Assembly: GCF_027789125.1 (NCBI RefSeq)
Contig: NZ_JAQFVF010000009.1
Location: 1 to 64,000 of the forward strand
DNA from: Paenibacillus aestuarii
GTDB taxonomy: Bacteria > Bacillota > Bacilli > Paenibacillales > NBRC-103111
Length of the DNA stretch: 64,000 nt
Direction of reading: 5' to 3'
Shown: positions 54,739 through 63,254 of the stretch, piece after piece
Position numbering within the stretch: position 1 is the stretch's first letter
How the letters are laid out: each line of letters starts with the position of its first letter
Made by a program: the position numbers and the translations under genes
The notes under the pieces: generated by a model
Databases searched by the model: none
Told to the model about the DNA's origin: nothing
What the model saw: the letters and a program-made list of their open reading frames with translations, nothing else

Positions 54739-55992
54739 TTAAGCTTTGTGAGCCAAGATTTTTTTTCCAGGTGCGTGTTCAGGAAGGATGCGCTGTTCGC
54801 GCAGCAGCTGCCCTTGGTGAAAGAACGGCAAGGCGGCGAAAGCGAGCAGCATGAGAATCGTGAACAGCAGTGGACCTTGGTCAAAGCCGAGTAACTTCAG
54901 CAGGATGCCGCCGATCCAGGCGCAAGCGCTTTGCCCGATAAAGGCGAATCCGCTCGCGCCATAATAAGCTCCTCGCAGATGGGCTGGCGAGATGTCCCCG
55001 ATGAGCACATCACCGATGACGAAGCACAGAATCTCGCCGATCGTAAACACCACCATCGCTAACGCCAATCCTGCCATATGATCGAAGATGCCGAAGCCGA
55101 ACAGCCCTAAGCCGAACAGCAGGCAGCCGGCTTTCAAGGCTGTAAGCGGCGGGTAACGCTTCATCAGCTTGGCAAGCGGGTATTGCAGCACCAGCACGGA
55201 CAAGGTGTTGATCACAAATAGAAACGAGTACGATTCAATCCGATCGTGTCCGATATACTGCGATAACGTCGTATCGAGATGCGAATAAGCACCGGCGACG
55301 AACACGTTGCCCAGCAGGAAATAAAGAAAGACGCGATCCGTAAACACGATGCGGAACATCATTTTCATCGGGACGGCTTCGGACTTCTCCTGAACTTGCT
55401 GCTTGAAGGCGAACATGAAGATGACGAGAACGAGAGCGTAGATGAAAAAGATCGCTGCGCTGCTCACAAAAGGCAGGATCGGATAAGCGCTCCCGGCGCC
55501 AAGCTTCAATCCTGCCAAAGGGCCGATGGCCCCGCCGACGTTGATGGCGAAGTAGCGTGCGTTAAAAGCGGAGGTGCGGCGCTCGGCAGGCGTTACATCC
55601 GCCAATAAGGCCCGCGCCGCCGGCTCAAAGACGCTGCGGCACAGCCCATTCATGGCGCTTAGCAGAAAGAAGAGCCATACGTCGTCCGCGAATGCGAAGC
55701 CGATGAGCACGAGGCTCCAGGCGGCCATCGCGGTCACCATCACCGGAAAGCGCCCGTACCGGTCGGAGAGAGCGCCGCCGACAAAGCTGCTGAGCGTTCC
55801 CGCCAGTAAGCTGGCTGCTAGAATAGCGCCGACGAGCGCGGGATCGATGCCTTTGCCTTTTCCTAAGTAGATACCCAAGAAAGGCAGTGTCATAAAAAAT
55901 CCAGTGCGGGCGAGGAAGGTCCCGATGATGACCCCCCAGGCGACAGGATGAAATTGCGGTAAAGCCAACATGTTTCTCCAAGATTTGTTCAT
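54739..55992 (-). CDS. Major facilitator superfamily transporter
   Basis: A 417-residue protein with twelve likely membrane segments. The conserved loop-2 motif is GGALSDRYGRFPVMV, and an MFS efflux-type sequence follows (FEPAARALLADVTPAERRTS). GGGGGA lies seven bases before the ATG. It diverges from an SgrR-type regulator; in enteric bacteria SgrR controls a sugar-efflux MFS (SetA), so export of a sugar or drug is a fair guess. Confidence 0.9.
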   Translation of the reverse strand: MNKSWRNMLALPQFHPVAWGVIIGTFLARTGFFMTLPFLGIYLGKGKGIDPALVGAILAASLLAGTLSSFVGGALSDRYGRFPVMVTAMAAWSLVLIGFAFADDVWLFFLLSAMNGLCRSVFEPAARALLADVTPAERRTSAFNARYFAINVGGAIGPLAGLKLGAGSAYPILPFVSSAAIFFIYALVLVIFMFAFKQQVQEKSEAVPMKMMFRIVFTDRVFLYFLLGNVFVAGAYSHLDTTLSQYIGHDRIESYSFLFVINTLSVLVLQYPLAKLMKRYPPLTALKAGCLLFGLGLFGFGIFDHMAGLALAMVVFTIGEILCFVIGDVLIGDISPAHLRGAYYGASGFAFIGQSACAWIGGILLKLLGFDQGPLLFTILMLLAFAALPFFHQGQLLREQRILPEHAPGKKILAHKA

Positions 55993-56149
55993 TTCAGGTC
56001 CCCCTAAGCATAAGGCGTAATAACGATGTGATCGGTTCCGATCAGGTTGAATGCACGGCTCGATATGCTTTTAGTATAGCTATCCGAAAAGGGATAAAAA
56101 GAGTATGATTAGCTTTAAACTGTTCACCTTTTATCGAAGGAGGAGCGAA

Positions 56150-58021
56150 ATGGCGGTTGTACTGCATTTTTTAGAGCTAAAGTTTCATTATCGGGACCAA
56201 GAAGCAGGGAGACCCTTTCCTGTAACTGTTGATGGTCTTTCCAAAATATGGTTTTGTTCACCCCGATACGTCAAACTGATCGTGCGCAAGCTGTCAGAAC
56301 TAGGGTGGATTGAGTGGCAGGCCGGCCGGGGACGCGGAAATACGTCTGTCCTGACATTGTTGAAGGACGCGGATGAACTGCTGCTACGTGAGGCGCAAGA
56401 CAAGATGGAGCAGGGGAATGTCAAAGAAGCGATGGAATTGATGAACCGGTTCGGGGGCGCTGCGGTTAAAGACCAGTTCAGGAATTGGCTGTCCGAAGGA
56501 ATGGGCATCTCTACGGAGACGGTCTCCGATAAGCTGTACGATACGCTGCGCTTTCCCGTGTACCGGACAATTGTGACACTGGATCCTGCGCTGGTGTACT
56601 ATACGTTCGATGCGCATATCGCCGGACAGATGTTCGATACGCTAGTCCACTATGAGCATGAAAGCGGCAAGGTGGTCCCTTGCATTGCTCATTCCTGGGA
56701 AAACAGTCCGGATGGCCGGGAATGGTTTTTTTATTTGAAAAAAAGCGTGATGTTCCATCACGGCCGGGAATTGACCGCTCAAGATGTCGTGTTCTCGCTG
56801 AACCGGCTGCGGCTTCAACCGGAGCGCTTCGAGTCCAGCTGGATGTTCCGGGATATTGAGTGGATCGCAGCTTGGGATCAGCGGACTGTGCACATTCGGC
56901 TTTGCAAGCCGAACTATTTATTTTTGCGCTTGCTGGCCACCCTTCCTGCGAGCATCGTTCCCGAGGATGTGGTGCGGGAGCATGGGGAGGCGTTTGCGGG
57001 TAAACCTGTCGGCACAGGGCGGTTTCAGATGATCCGGCTAGATGAGGGGATCTGCGTGTTAGAGGCATTTACGGGGCATTTCCAAGGCAGGCCGCAATTA
57101 GATCGCGTCGAGGTGCTGATCTTCCCCGAGTCGGAAGCCGGCCGCTTGCGGGAGCCGGATTGGACGTCTGTTAGGAGTTCGAGCGGGGGATCGCTTCAAG
57201 ACGAGCCCGATGTGGATGTGACCCAGGCGCGCCATGCGGTCCAGGGCGGTTACGATGCGCAGTGGTGCAACGTAGAGACGCTGTACGCCTGCTGTACGTT
57301 GCTCGTTTTTAATCAAAAGAAACAAGGGCCGCAGCGTCAATTCGCCTTCCGCCAAGCCTTGCATGCGATCATTGACCGGCAGCGGATGATTGATGAGCTG
57401 GGCGGCGACCGGATTTATCCGGCGCAGGGCTTCCGCCCCAACCCGCAGCCTGGCGGCACGCACTACCTTGACCGTATGAGCCCTGAGGAAATTCATGCTC
57501 ACTTACGGGAAAGCGGCTATCAAGGCGAGTCGTTCCGCCTGGCGACGACCTCTTACCACGAGGCGGACGCGCTGTGGATTCGGGAGCGCTGCCGGATTTT
57601 TGGCGTAGATGTGGCGGTGGAGGTCAAGCATTTGGGGGATATGGCGGATCACCTGGCTATGCAGCAGTATGACGGGCAGTTGTACGGCAACGTGTACAGC
57701 CAGGAAGAAATTTGCGAATTGGAAATGTATTTGCAAAACAATTACTTTCTATCCGCCTTCGATGTGCAAATGACGGCTGCTGTCAGAGAGGAAACGGAGG
57801 CTTTGTTCCGTGAGCCTACCGAGCGGGCGCGCCAGCACCGGCTTGCGAAATTAGAGGAGCGGATTCGGGATTCGTACGCCGTGCTCTATCTGGTTCAAAA
57901 GAAGAGCAACATCTCGCACCATAAATCGGTTCGCGGTGTGACCATTAATCCTTCGGGGTGGCTGGATTTTCATAAGATTTGGTTCGCGCCGAATGAGCGG
58001 TCGGCGGCTGAGCGGGCTTGA
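56150..58021 (+). CDS. SgrR-type regulator: HTH fused to a family-5 binding domain
   Basis: A 623-residue protein with an N-terminal winged helix (VDGLSKIWFCSPRYVKLIVR, LGWIEWQAGRGRGNTS). A solute-binding family-5 domain follows (LYDTLRFPVYRTIVTLDPAL, GREWFFYLKKSVMFHHGREL, GTGRFQMIRLDEG) as in SgrR. There is no signal peptide, so the binding domain senses a cytoplasmic ligand. AAGGAGGAGCGAA selects ATG 56150 over 56105. It probably controls the divergent MFS gene. Confidence 0.88.
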   Translation: MAVVLHFLELKFHYRDQEAGRPFPVTVDGLSKIWFCSPRYVKLIVRKLSELGWIEWQAGRGRGNTSVLTLLKDADELLLREAQDKMEQGNVKEAMELMNRFGGAAVKDQFRNWLSEGMGISTETVSDKLYDTLRFPVYRTIVTLDPALVYYTFDAHIAGQMFDTLVHYEHESGKVVPCIAHSWENSPDGREWFFYLKKSVMFHHGRELTAQDVVFSLNRLRLQPERFESSWMFRDIEWIAAWDQRTVHIRLCKPNYLFLRLLATLPASIVPEDVVREHGEAFAGKPVGTGRFQMIRLDEGICVLEAFTGHFQGRPQLDRVEVLIFPESEAGRLREPDWTSVRSSSGGSLQDEPDVDVTQARHAVQGGYDAQWCNVETLYACCTLLVFNQKKQGPQRQFAFRQALHAIIDRQRMIDELGGDRIYPAQGFRPNPQPGGTHYLDRMSPEEIHAHLRESGYQGESFRLATTSYHEADALWIRERCRIFGVDVAVEVKHLGDMADHLAMQQYDGQLYGNVYSQEEICELEMYLQNNYFLSAFDVQMTAAVREETEALFREPTERARQHRLAKLEERIRDSYAVLYLVQKKSNISHHKSVRGVTINPSGWLDFHKIWFAPNERSAAERA

Positions 58022-58066
58022 GTGCGTAAGCGTGCGCATGTGGCGGTGTCGGTTAGCGGGGTGGGA

Positions 58067-58163
58067 AAAACGGCCTAACCGGGGAAATTATCCTTCCAGA
58101 AATGTAGGATAAGTGTCCGGTTAGGCCGTTTTGCTCAAAAAATCCTGCCAATTTTTGCAGGAT
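58067..58163. terminator. Two hairpins after the SgrR-type gene
   Basis: AAAACGGCCTAACCGG (58067-58082) and its complement (58117-58132), with an inner TTATCCT/AGGATAA, form a long bidirectional terminator. A second stem, ATCCTGC/GCAGGAT, lies at 58142-58163. Confidence 0.8.
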
Positions 58164-58225
58164 CGTGCACGTGGAGGCGTCGGTCGGCGCGAAGGCTGTG
58201 CGCTGCCGCCAGCTTTATGTCTTTG

Positions 58226-59074
58226 CTAAGCGTGATACCGGTAAAACAAAGTTGAGTTGATGACTTTGGCAGCGGTGGGCATCGCTTTGGAGAAGAGGCT
58301 CCAGCCGGATGCGGAAATCTCCTCTTCAGGTACCTTTACATAGGCCAGTTGCCGCATGCCTTCGACCGAACGGACAACGACGATCGCATCCGGGTTCGTC
58401 CGCTGAATTTGTTCGAACACTTCGGGCTTGTTCGTAACAAGGCTGGCGATAAAAATAAGCGGATACTTCGCATAGTCGAAGGTGGTTCCGTTCCCGTGGA
58501 CTATGGTGATCCGATCGTCCAAGCCTAGGCGCTGCAGCAATAGCTGTGCGCTTGCACAGGCTTCGGGATTCGTATCGACACCAATCACTTTTACCTGCAT
58601 TTTTTGCGAGATGAGTATGGCGCTTAAGGGCAGGGGACCGCTGCCGATGAACACAATCGGTGATGCGTGCTGAAGTTCATGGGGAAGATGGGCCAATTCC
58701 CGTTCAATCAGATTTACATAATTATTCCAGTTTTTGAATTGCTCTAGGTCTGTTACGGTGATTGGTATTAAGCTGCTGTAGCGTTCGGATTCGAATAACT
58801 CGACCTGATACTCGGCTTCCGCCAATTTGGCTAACAGCTCGCCTTGGATATCCTTAATGGCTTCATTGTCCAAAACACTCTGAATCTCATCCGTCGTGTA
58901 GGACTCGCGAATTCGATTTAATAAATGGGCGATCGTATCTGTGACTGTAGTGTTCGCAGGTGTTAAGTCGGTTTCCCGCTGCAGTGTGGCGTGTGCGTCT
59001 TGAATCAATTCGATGAGTGCTAAAGCGCGAGCTGTCAAAAGCTGATCTGAAGTTTGTAGATGATATGAATCCAT
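58226..59074 (-). CDS. Nicotianamine-synthase-like (CntL-like) aminobutyrate transferase
   Basis: A 282-residue protein resembling bacterial CntL and plant nicotianamine synthase. It has a helical N-terminal domain and a SAM-binding Rossmann fold (VFIGSGPLPLSAILIS, VIGVDTNPEACASAQLLLQR, ITIVHGNGTTFD, LIFIASLV). Such enzymes move the aminobutyrate group of SAM onto an amino acid to build metal-binding opines. The usual partners, an opine dehydrogenase (CntM) and a dedicated importer, are not adjacent. The MFS gene two genes away is paired with SgrR and need not be its exporter. A simple methyltransferase role is not excluded. Confidence 0.78.
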   Translation of the reverse strand: MDSYHLQTSDQLLTARALALIELIQDAHATLQRETDLTPANTTVTDTIAHLLNRIRESYTTDEIQSVLDNEAIKDIQGELLAKLAEAEYQVELFESERYSSLIPITVTDLEQFKNWNNYVNLIERELAHLPHELQHASPIVFIGSGPLPLSAILISQKMQVKVIGVDTNPEACASAQLLLQRLGLDDRITIVHGNGTTFDYAKYPLIFIASLVTNKPEVFEQIQRTNPDAIVVVRSVEGMRQLAYVKVPEEEISASGWSLFSKAMPTAAKVINSTLFYRYHA

Positions 59075-59335
59075 GGTTAGTGCCTCCTTTCATCCGCTTA
59101 TCCGGCATGTGTTCCCCATTATATTCGGAAGCTGCTTCAATTAGTCGAGCTGAAATGGCCGTCGTGTGAAACCCGGTTGCGGTATCCGTGGTGCGGGTGG
59201 CGAAAATTCGTATTTATGCACTAGGAATTCTGGTAAATGGTGCTTGCCTGCTCTTGCTGAAATCGGTTACATTTGGAGTGACTAGCTTGTGTTTGAACAT
59301 ACTCTTGGATGAAAAAAAATGCGCGAGAGGAATGG

Positions 59336-60124
59336 ATGGACATGTATGCGTTCGGATGGTGCAGCGGGATTGAGCGGGCAGAGGCTCTGAAACAGATGGG
59401 GTTCGATTACATTGAATGTGCGTTAGCTTCATTAAACTTGGAGAATGATGGGGAGTTTGCTGAGAAGCTCCCTTTGTATGTGAACAGCCCGATCCCTGTG
59501 CGTGCGTTTAATATATTTTTTCCGGGGGATCTCAAGGTGGTGGGGCCGGACGTCGATGACGAGCGTGTGCGGCGATATGTCCATAAGGCGGCTAAGGCTA
59601 TCCATCAGATCGGCGCTGAGACGGTTGTTCTCGGGAGTGGAAGATCGCGGAATTGCCCGGAGGGCTGGGAAATGTCCCGTGCAGAGGAGCAAATCCTGCA
59701 GCTGCTGGAGCAGATTGGCGAGGCGTTCGTAGGGACCGGAGCGAAACTGGTCATTGAACCGCTGAATAAGAAGGAGTCCAATATCATTAACAGTGTGTCG
59801 GAAGCAGTCAGGTTGGCGCAAATGGTCAATCATCCGAACATTCGGGTGCTGGCGGACTTTTATCATATGGATGAAGAAGGAGAGCCGCTGCAAACGCTGA
59901 TTGACAACAAGATTTGGTTGCAGCATATCCATATTGCCGATACAGGGCGGTTTTCGCCGGGAACGGGGCAGTATCCGTATGAGCAGTTTGTTCCTGCGCT
60001 GCGGGCAGCGGGCTATGAAGGCATGATTTCCGCGGAATGCACGGTGCGCGAGCCAGATGTGGAGATGCCGGTGAGCTTGGCTTTTATGCGGCGGACATTT
60101 GGCGGGGGGAGCGCGGAGGCGTAG
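59336..60124 (+). CDS. Sugar phosphate isomerase/epimerase
   Basis: A 262-residue AP-endonuclease-2-like TIM barrel (AFGWCSGIERAEALKQMGFD, TVVLGSGRSRNCPEGWE, LVIEPLNKKESNIIN, ADFYHMDEEGE, LQHIHIADTGR, GMISAECTVREPD). The metal-site Glu, Asp, His and Glu are all present. AGAGG selects ATG 59336, or 59342 at longer spacing. It is monocistronic. Confidence 0.87.
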   Translation: MDMYAFGWCSGIERAEALKQMGFDYIECALASLNLENDGEFAEKLPLYVNSPIPVRAFNIFFPGDLKVVGPDVDDERVRRYVHKAAKAIHQIGAETVVLGSGRSRNCPEGWEMSRAEEQILQLLEQIGEAFVGTGAKLVIEPLNKKESNIINSVSEAVRLAQMVNHPNIRVLADFYHMDEEGEPLQTLIDNKIWLQHIHIADTGRFSPGTGQYPYEQFVPALRAAGYEGMISAECTVREPDVEMPVSLAFMRRTFGGGSAEA

Positions 60125-60135
60125 GTGACGTGGCC

Positions 60136-60172
60136 AAAAAAAAGAAGATAGCGGAAAAGTCTTTCCGCTATC
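60136..60172 (-). terminator. Terminator of the 60.2 kb gene
   Basis: GATAGCGGAAA pairs with TTTCCGCTATC (60147-60172). On the minus strand it is followed by TTC and eight T. The stem belongs to the same TAGCGGAA family as the palindrome at 16290-16319. Confidence 0.8.
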
Positions 60173-60228
60173 CCCCACCAAAAGCCGCTTGCGATCGGCG
60201 CCGTCCTGCCCGAGTAGCAGCCGCTCCG

Positions 60229-60687
60229 CTAGGCAATCTTTTCAAAATGAATCTGCAGCGAGCCGAAAAAGATTCTTCCCTGATTATAGTGCAGCTCACA
60301 GCGGTACCCGTACTTACGGGAGATGGACTGCAGGGCTTGATAGCCCGGGAGCTTGCTGATCAGTGACGTAATCTGCTGCACGACATGATTGGGCAAGTTC
60401 GAAAACATCGTCGTTGCATTAATGCCGTCGACGACAGAGATGAAGCTGGGGAACGCCGACTTGCTGAATTGCGCAATAGCTGTGCTGTCCTCTGCGATGT
60501 CGAGAATTTCTTTATTCAATCGATTGAGATTGATCGTAATATTTTTGTAAAAATAAATGCCAAAACCGATTCGATTCGTTACCGGATTTAATCGTTTTTT
60601 CCATTTGAAAAGAGCCGCTTCCAAATAGATTTCAAGCTGATCGCTAAGTTTGTCCCAGTTTAACATGGATGCCAGTTTGTTCTTCAT
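60229..60687 (-). CDS. Unrecognised small protein
   Basis: A 152-residue protein without signal peptide or membrane helix (WDKLSDQLEIYLEAALFKWK, IYFYKNITINLNRLNKEIL, YGYRCELHYNQGRIFFGSLQ). It is rich in amphipathic segments. AAGGAG lies eight bases before the ATG, so it is expressed. No family is recognised. Confidence 0.7.
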   Translation of the reverse strand: MKNKLASMLNWDKLSDQLEIYLEAALFKWKKRLNPVTNRIGFGIYFYKNITINLNRLNKEILDIAEDSTAIAQFSKSAFPSFISVVDGINATTMFSNLPNHVVQQITSLISKLPGYQALQSISRKYGYRCELHYNQGRIFFGSLQIHFEKIA

Positions 60688-60771
60688 AATCGAACTCCTT
60701 CAATTAACATAATTCTATATAATAAGGTTCGTGTGCAATTCGCTATTTTTGACTCAAATAGACATAAATAC

Positions 60772-60823
60772 GACCATGAACCCAGTCGTTCCGGCAAGTT
60801 GCCGAAGGGGTGGGTCCATGGTC
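60772..60823. terminator. Inverted repeat after the DMT gene
   Basis: GACCATGAACCCA (60772-60784) pairs with TGGGTCCATGGTC (60811-60823), and an inner CGGCAA/TTGCCG adds a second stem. No T-run follows, so termination is only probable. Confidence 0.5.
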
Positions 60824-60846
60824 TTGAGTTGCTTGTAAGCTATAAT

Positions 60847-61749
60847 TTACTCGGCTTCCTTCAGGACGGCAGCGGTGCGCTGGGCGGGCTTGCGAGTGGT
60901 CAGAAAGACCCCGCCTAAGATGAAAGCTAGGCCGGCTAATAAGCTCCAATGCAAGGGCTCGTTCAGCAGCGTGCTGCCCCAGATGAGCGCAGTCGCCGGA
61001 ACGAGGTAGGTGACCATCGTAGCAAACTGCGGGCTTCCTTTTTGCACCATAAAATAAAAAAGAATATAGGCGATGCCGGAGCCAAATACGCCAAGCCCGA
61101 TCACCATCGCCATATTGGCGAACGAGGCGAGGTGCTGTAATGACACAGGCTCGACGTTGAACGCAACGGCGCCGCTTCCCAGCATCGCGGAAAGCAGGGT
61201 GCCGAACGTAATCTGGTACATGGAGACCTCTTTCAGCCGCCGTGACAATTGGGAACCGAACGCATAGCACAACGTGGCGGCCATCATGCTGAGAAATCCG
61301 AGCACGTCGACGGAGATGATCGAATGAGGGTTGATATCCAATAAAATGATCAACCCGAGAAAAGCGACCCCCATGCCGATCCACTGCATCCGGTTGGTCG
61401 CGGTTTTAAACACGAGCGCGCCTACGACAATCGTCCAAAGCGGCGTTGTGGCATTGAGAATCGAAGCCATGCCGCTCGTTAATTTTGTCTCACTAAATCC
61501 GATTAAAGCCCAAGGAATAGCCGTATTTACTAAAGCCATGATGGCCATCGGCATCCACTGGATTTTGCGAAGCTCGAAAGGCTTGCGCAGCACGAGCATA
61601 ATCACTGTAATCGTGATCAACCCGAAGCTGGATCTGAGGAAGGCGATCGTCCATGGACCAAAATCGCGCAGCAATTGCTTGATGAAGAAAAACGAGCCTC
61701 CCCAAATCAAGCTTAAGACGAATAACGCCAAAAAAAGTAAACGTGCCAT
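60847..61749 (-). CDS. EamA-family (DMT) transporter
   Basis: A 300-residue protein with ten membrane segments and two EamA repeats (LIWGGSFFFIKQLLRDFGPW; PLWTIVVGALVF; ALIWGSTLLNEPLHWSLLAG). It is a drug/metabolite exporter, possibly of amino acids or nucleosides. AGAAGG precedes the ATG. It diverges from an ArsR-type regulator 216 bases away. Confidence 0.9.
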   Translation of the reverse strand: MARLLFLALFVLSLIWGGSFFFIKQLLRDFGPWTIAFLRSSFGLITITVIMLVLRKPFELRKIQWMPMAIMALVNTAIPWALIGFSETKLTSGMASILNATTPLWTIVVGALVFKTATNRMQWIGMGVAFLGLIILLDINPHSIISVDVLGFLSMMAATLCYAFGSQLSRRLKEVSMYQITFGTLLSAMLGSGAVAFNVEPVSLQHLASFANMAMVIGLGVFGSGIAYILFYFMVQKGSPQFATMVTYLVPATALIWGSTLLNEPLHWSLLAGLAFILGGVFLTTRKPAQRTAAVLKEAE

Positions 61750-61965
61750 ATGATTGCCTTCTCTCCCCTGTTATGCCGGGATCATTCCCTGACATTTGAT
61801 ATTGTAATCAAAAACCAGCCGAATTTCCAAAATTACGCCGATCGCCGACGCGGCTTAAAAAGCGCTTATGCTGGAGATAGGCGTATTTTGTATTGGGCAA
61901 TCGTTATGGTACCATAATCATACTTCGATGTACGACGAATAATGATTGTATGAAGGGAAGGGATC

Positions 61966-62673
61966 ATGATGGAAATAAACCCGAACGTCTCCGCCATAGC
62001 TGCCTTGATGGGCGATCCGTCGAGGCTGGCGATGCTGATGGGCCTGCTTGGCGGCAAAGCGCTGCCTGCCAGCGATTTGGCGCATGCAGCCCGCGTATCG
62101 CCGCAGACGGCCAGCGCACACTTGGCGAAGCTGGTCGAGGGCGGCCTGCTGGCGCAGGAAAAATATGGGCGGCACAAATATTTTCGCTTGGCCGCCCCGG
62201 AAGTTGCGCACGCACTCGAATCGCTGCTGGCGATTGCGCCTCCTAAGCCCGTACGCTCGCTGCGCGAATCGGATGAGCTGCAGCATCTGCGCCATGCGCG
62301 TACGTGCTATGACCATCTGGCCGGCAAAGTTGGCGTAGCGCTGACAGATCGACTGCTTGAGCTGCGCTATCTGGAGCCATCCGGCCAGGACTATGTTTTA
62401 AGCCCGCAGGGCGAAGCGAAGTTGCGGAGCTGGGGAATGGACGTGCACGCCGATCCGAAGAAACGCCGGCATTATGCCCGCCAGTGCCTCGATTGGAGCG
62501 AGCGCCGTCATCATTTGGCGGGCAGTCTGGGGGCAGCGCTGGCGATGCGGATGTTCGAGCTGAAATGGATCGAAAGAAGACCTAACGGTCGGGCGATTCG
62601 TGTGACTGAAGAGGGCATTCAAGGCCTTCACAGAGAGTTCGGCCTGTCCGCCTCCGCCTTTGCAAATTTATAG
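61966..62673 (+). CDS. ArsR-type transcriptional regulator, long form
   Basis: A 235-residue protein with an N-terminal ArsR winged helix (ALMGDPSRLAMLMGLLGGKA, ARVSPQTASAHLAKLVEGGL). A C-terminal domain of about 130 residues follows, with HARTCYDHLAGKVGVALTDR and ARQCLDWSERRHHLAGSLGA, as in YdfF-like regulators. Cys and His in those motifs could bind metal or a thiol-reactive ligand. It probably controls the divergent DMT exporter. Two adjacent ATGs, 61966 and 61969, are both possible. Confidence 0.87.
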   Translation: MMEINPNVSAIAALMGDPSRLAMLMGLLGGKALPASDLAHAARVSPQTASAHLAKLVEGGLLAQEKYGRHKYFRLAAPEVAHALESLLAIAPPKPVRSLRESDELQHLRHARTCYDHLAGKVGVALTDRLLELRYLEPSGQDYVLSPQGEAKLRSWGMDVHADPKKRRHYARQCLDWSERRHHLAGSLGAALAMRMFELKWIERRPNGRAIRVTEEGIQGLHREFGLSASAFANL

Positions 62674-62769
62674 GCATGTAAAAAACTAGGGAAAGCGTCC
62701 AAGCATTTACGGGCATAAATTCGTACAGTATATAGTCACCACAGTTGAGAACACAAGGAGGTAATCACG

Positions 62770-62856
62770 ATGAGCAATTTCGTAGGAAATTCGGCAGCTA
62801 TCGTCTTGGTTCTTTTTATTTTGCTTGTTATCGTTTTGACAACATTCGCGATCTAA
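62770..62856 (+). CDS. YjcZ-family sporulation micro-protein
   Basis: A 28-residue peptide, mostly one hydrophobic helix: SNFVGNSAAIVLVLFILLVI, then VLTTFAI. The pattern matches YjcZ-type small sporulation proteins. A near-perfect AAGGAGGTAATCACG precedes the ATG. It is the first of two similar genes. Confidence 0.8.
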   Translation: MSNFVGNSAAIVLVLFILLVIVLTTFAI

Positions 62857-62931
62857 TGAACTGCGCTACAGACGTTCTAGAGCTTAGGTTCGGATGAAGA
62901 ATGAAGAATGAAGAATAAAGAGGTGAGCTAA

Positions 62932-63039
62932 ATGGGAGTTGCAGCAACAGAAACAGTCGTAGGCGGCGGTAGAAATGCAGCAGCCGTGCTGGTGCTTTTC
63001 ATTCTCTTGGTGATCATCACCATGACATTCGCTTGGTAA
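62932..63039 (+). CDS. YjcZ-family sporulation micro-protein
   Basis: A 35-residue relative of the preceding peptide with a Gly-rich head (ETVVGGGRNAAAVLVLFILL, then VIITMTFAW). AGAGGTGAGCTAA precedes the ATG. A GAATGAAGAATGAAGAATAAAG triplet-like repeat lies just upstream. The pair probably arose by duplication and is membrane-associated in spores. Confidence 0.8.
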   Translation: MGVAATETVVGGGRNAAAVLVLFILLVIITMTFAW

Positions 63040-63071
63040 TGACATGATGTCATGATCCGGTCAGACCCGTG

Positions 63072-63099
63072 GACCCTTGGTGCGCCAAGGGTCTTATTC
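63072..63099 (+). terminator. Terminator of the micro-protein genes
   Basis: GACCCTTGG pairs with CCAAGGGTC around TGCG, followed by TTATTC. Confidence 0.8.
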
Positions 63100-63254
63100 A
63101 TGTTCACTGATTATTTTTATACAGGACTGATTTGTTTTATTGCTGCAGGAAATGAAGCCGCTCCAGGACGTCTGCACCGATTTAGGGTATTGCCACACGA
63201 GGAAAGGCACAGTTATAATTTTTTATAACTTCAATGAGATGGGTGTGACTTGCT

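Noticed and set aside
54739..59074. A complete metallophore cluster made of the MFS, SgrR-type and CntL-like genes
   Set aside because: The MFS and SgrR-type genes form a divergent pair typical of sugar efflux, and strong terminators separate them from the CntL-like gene.
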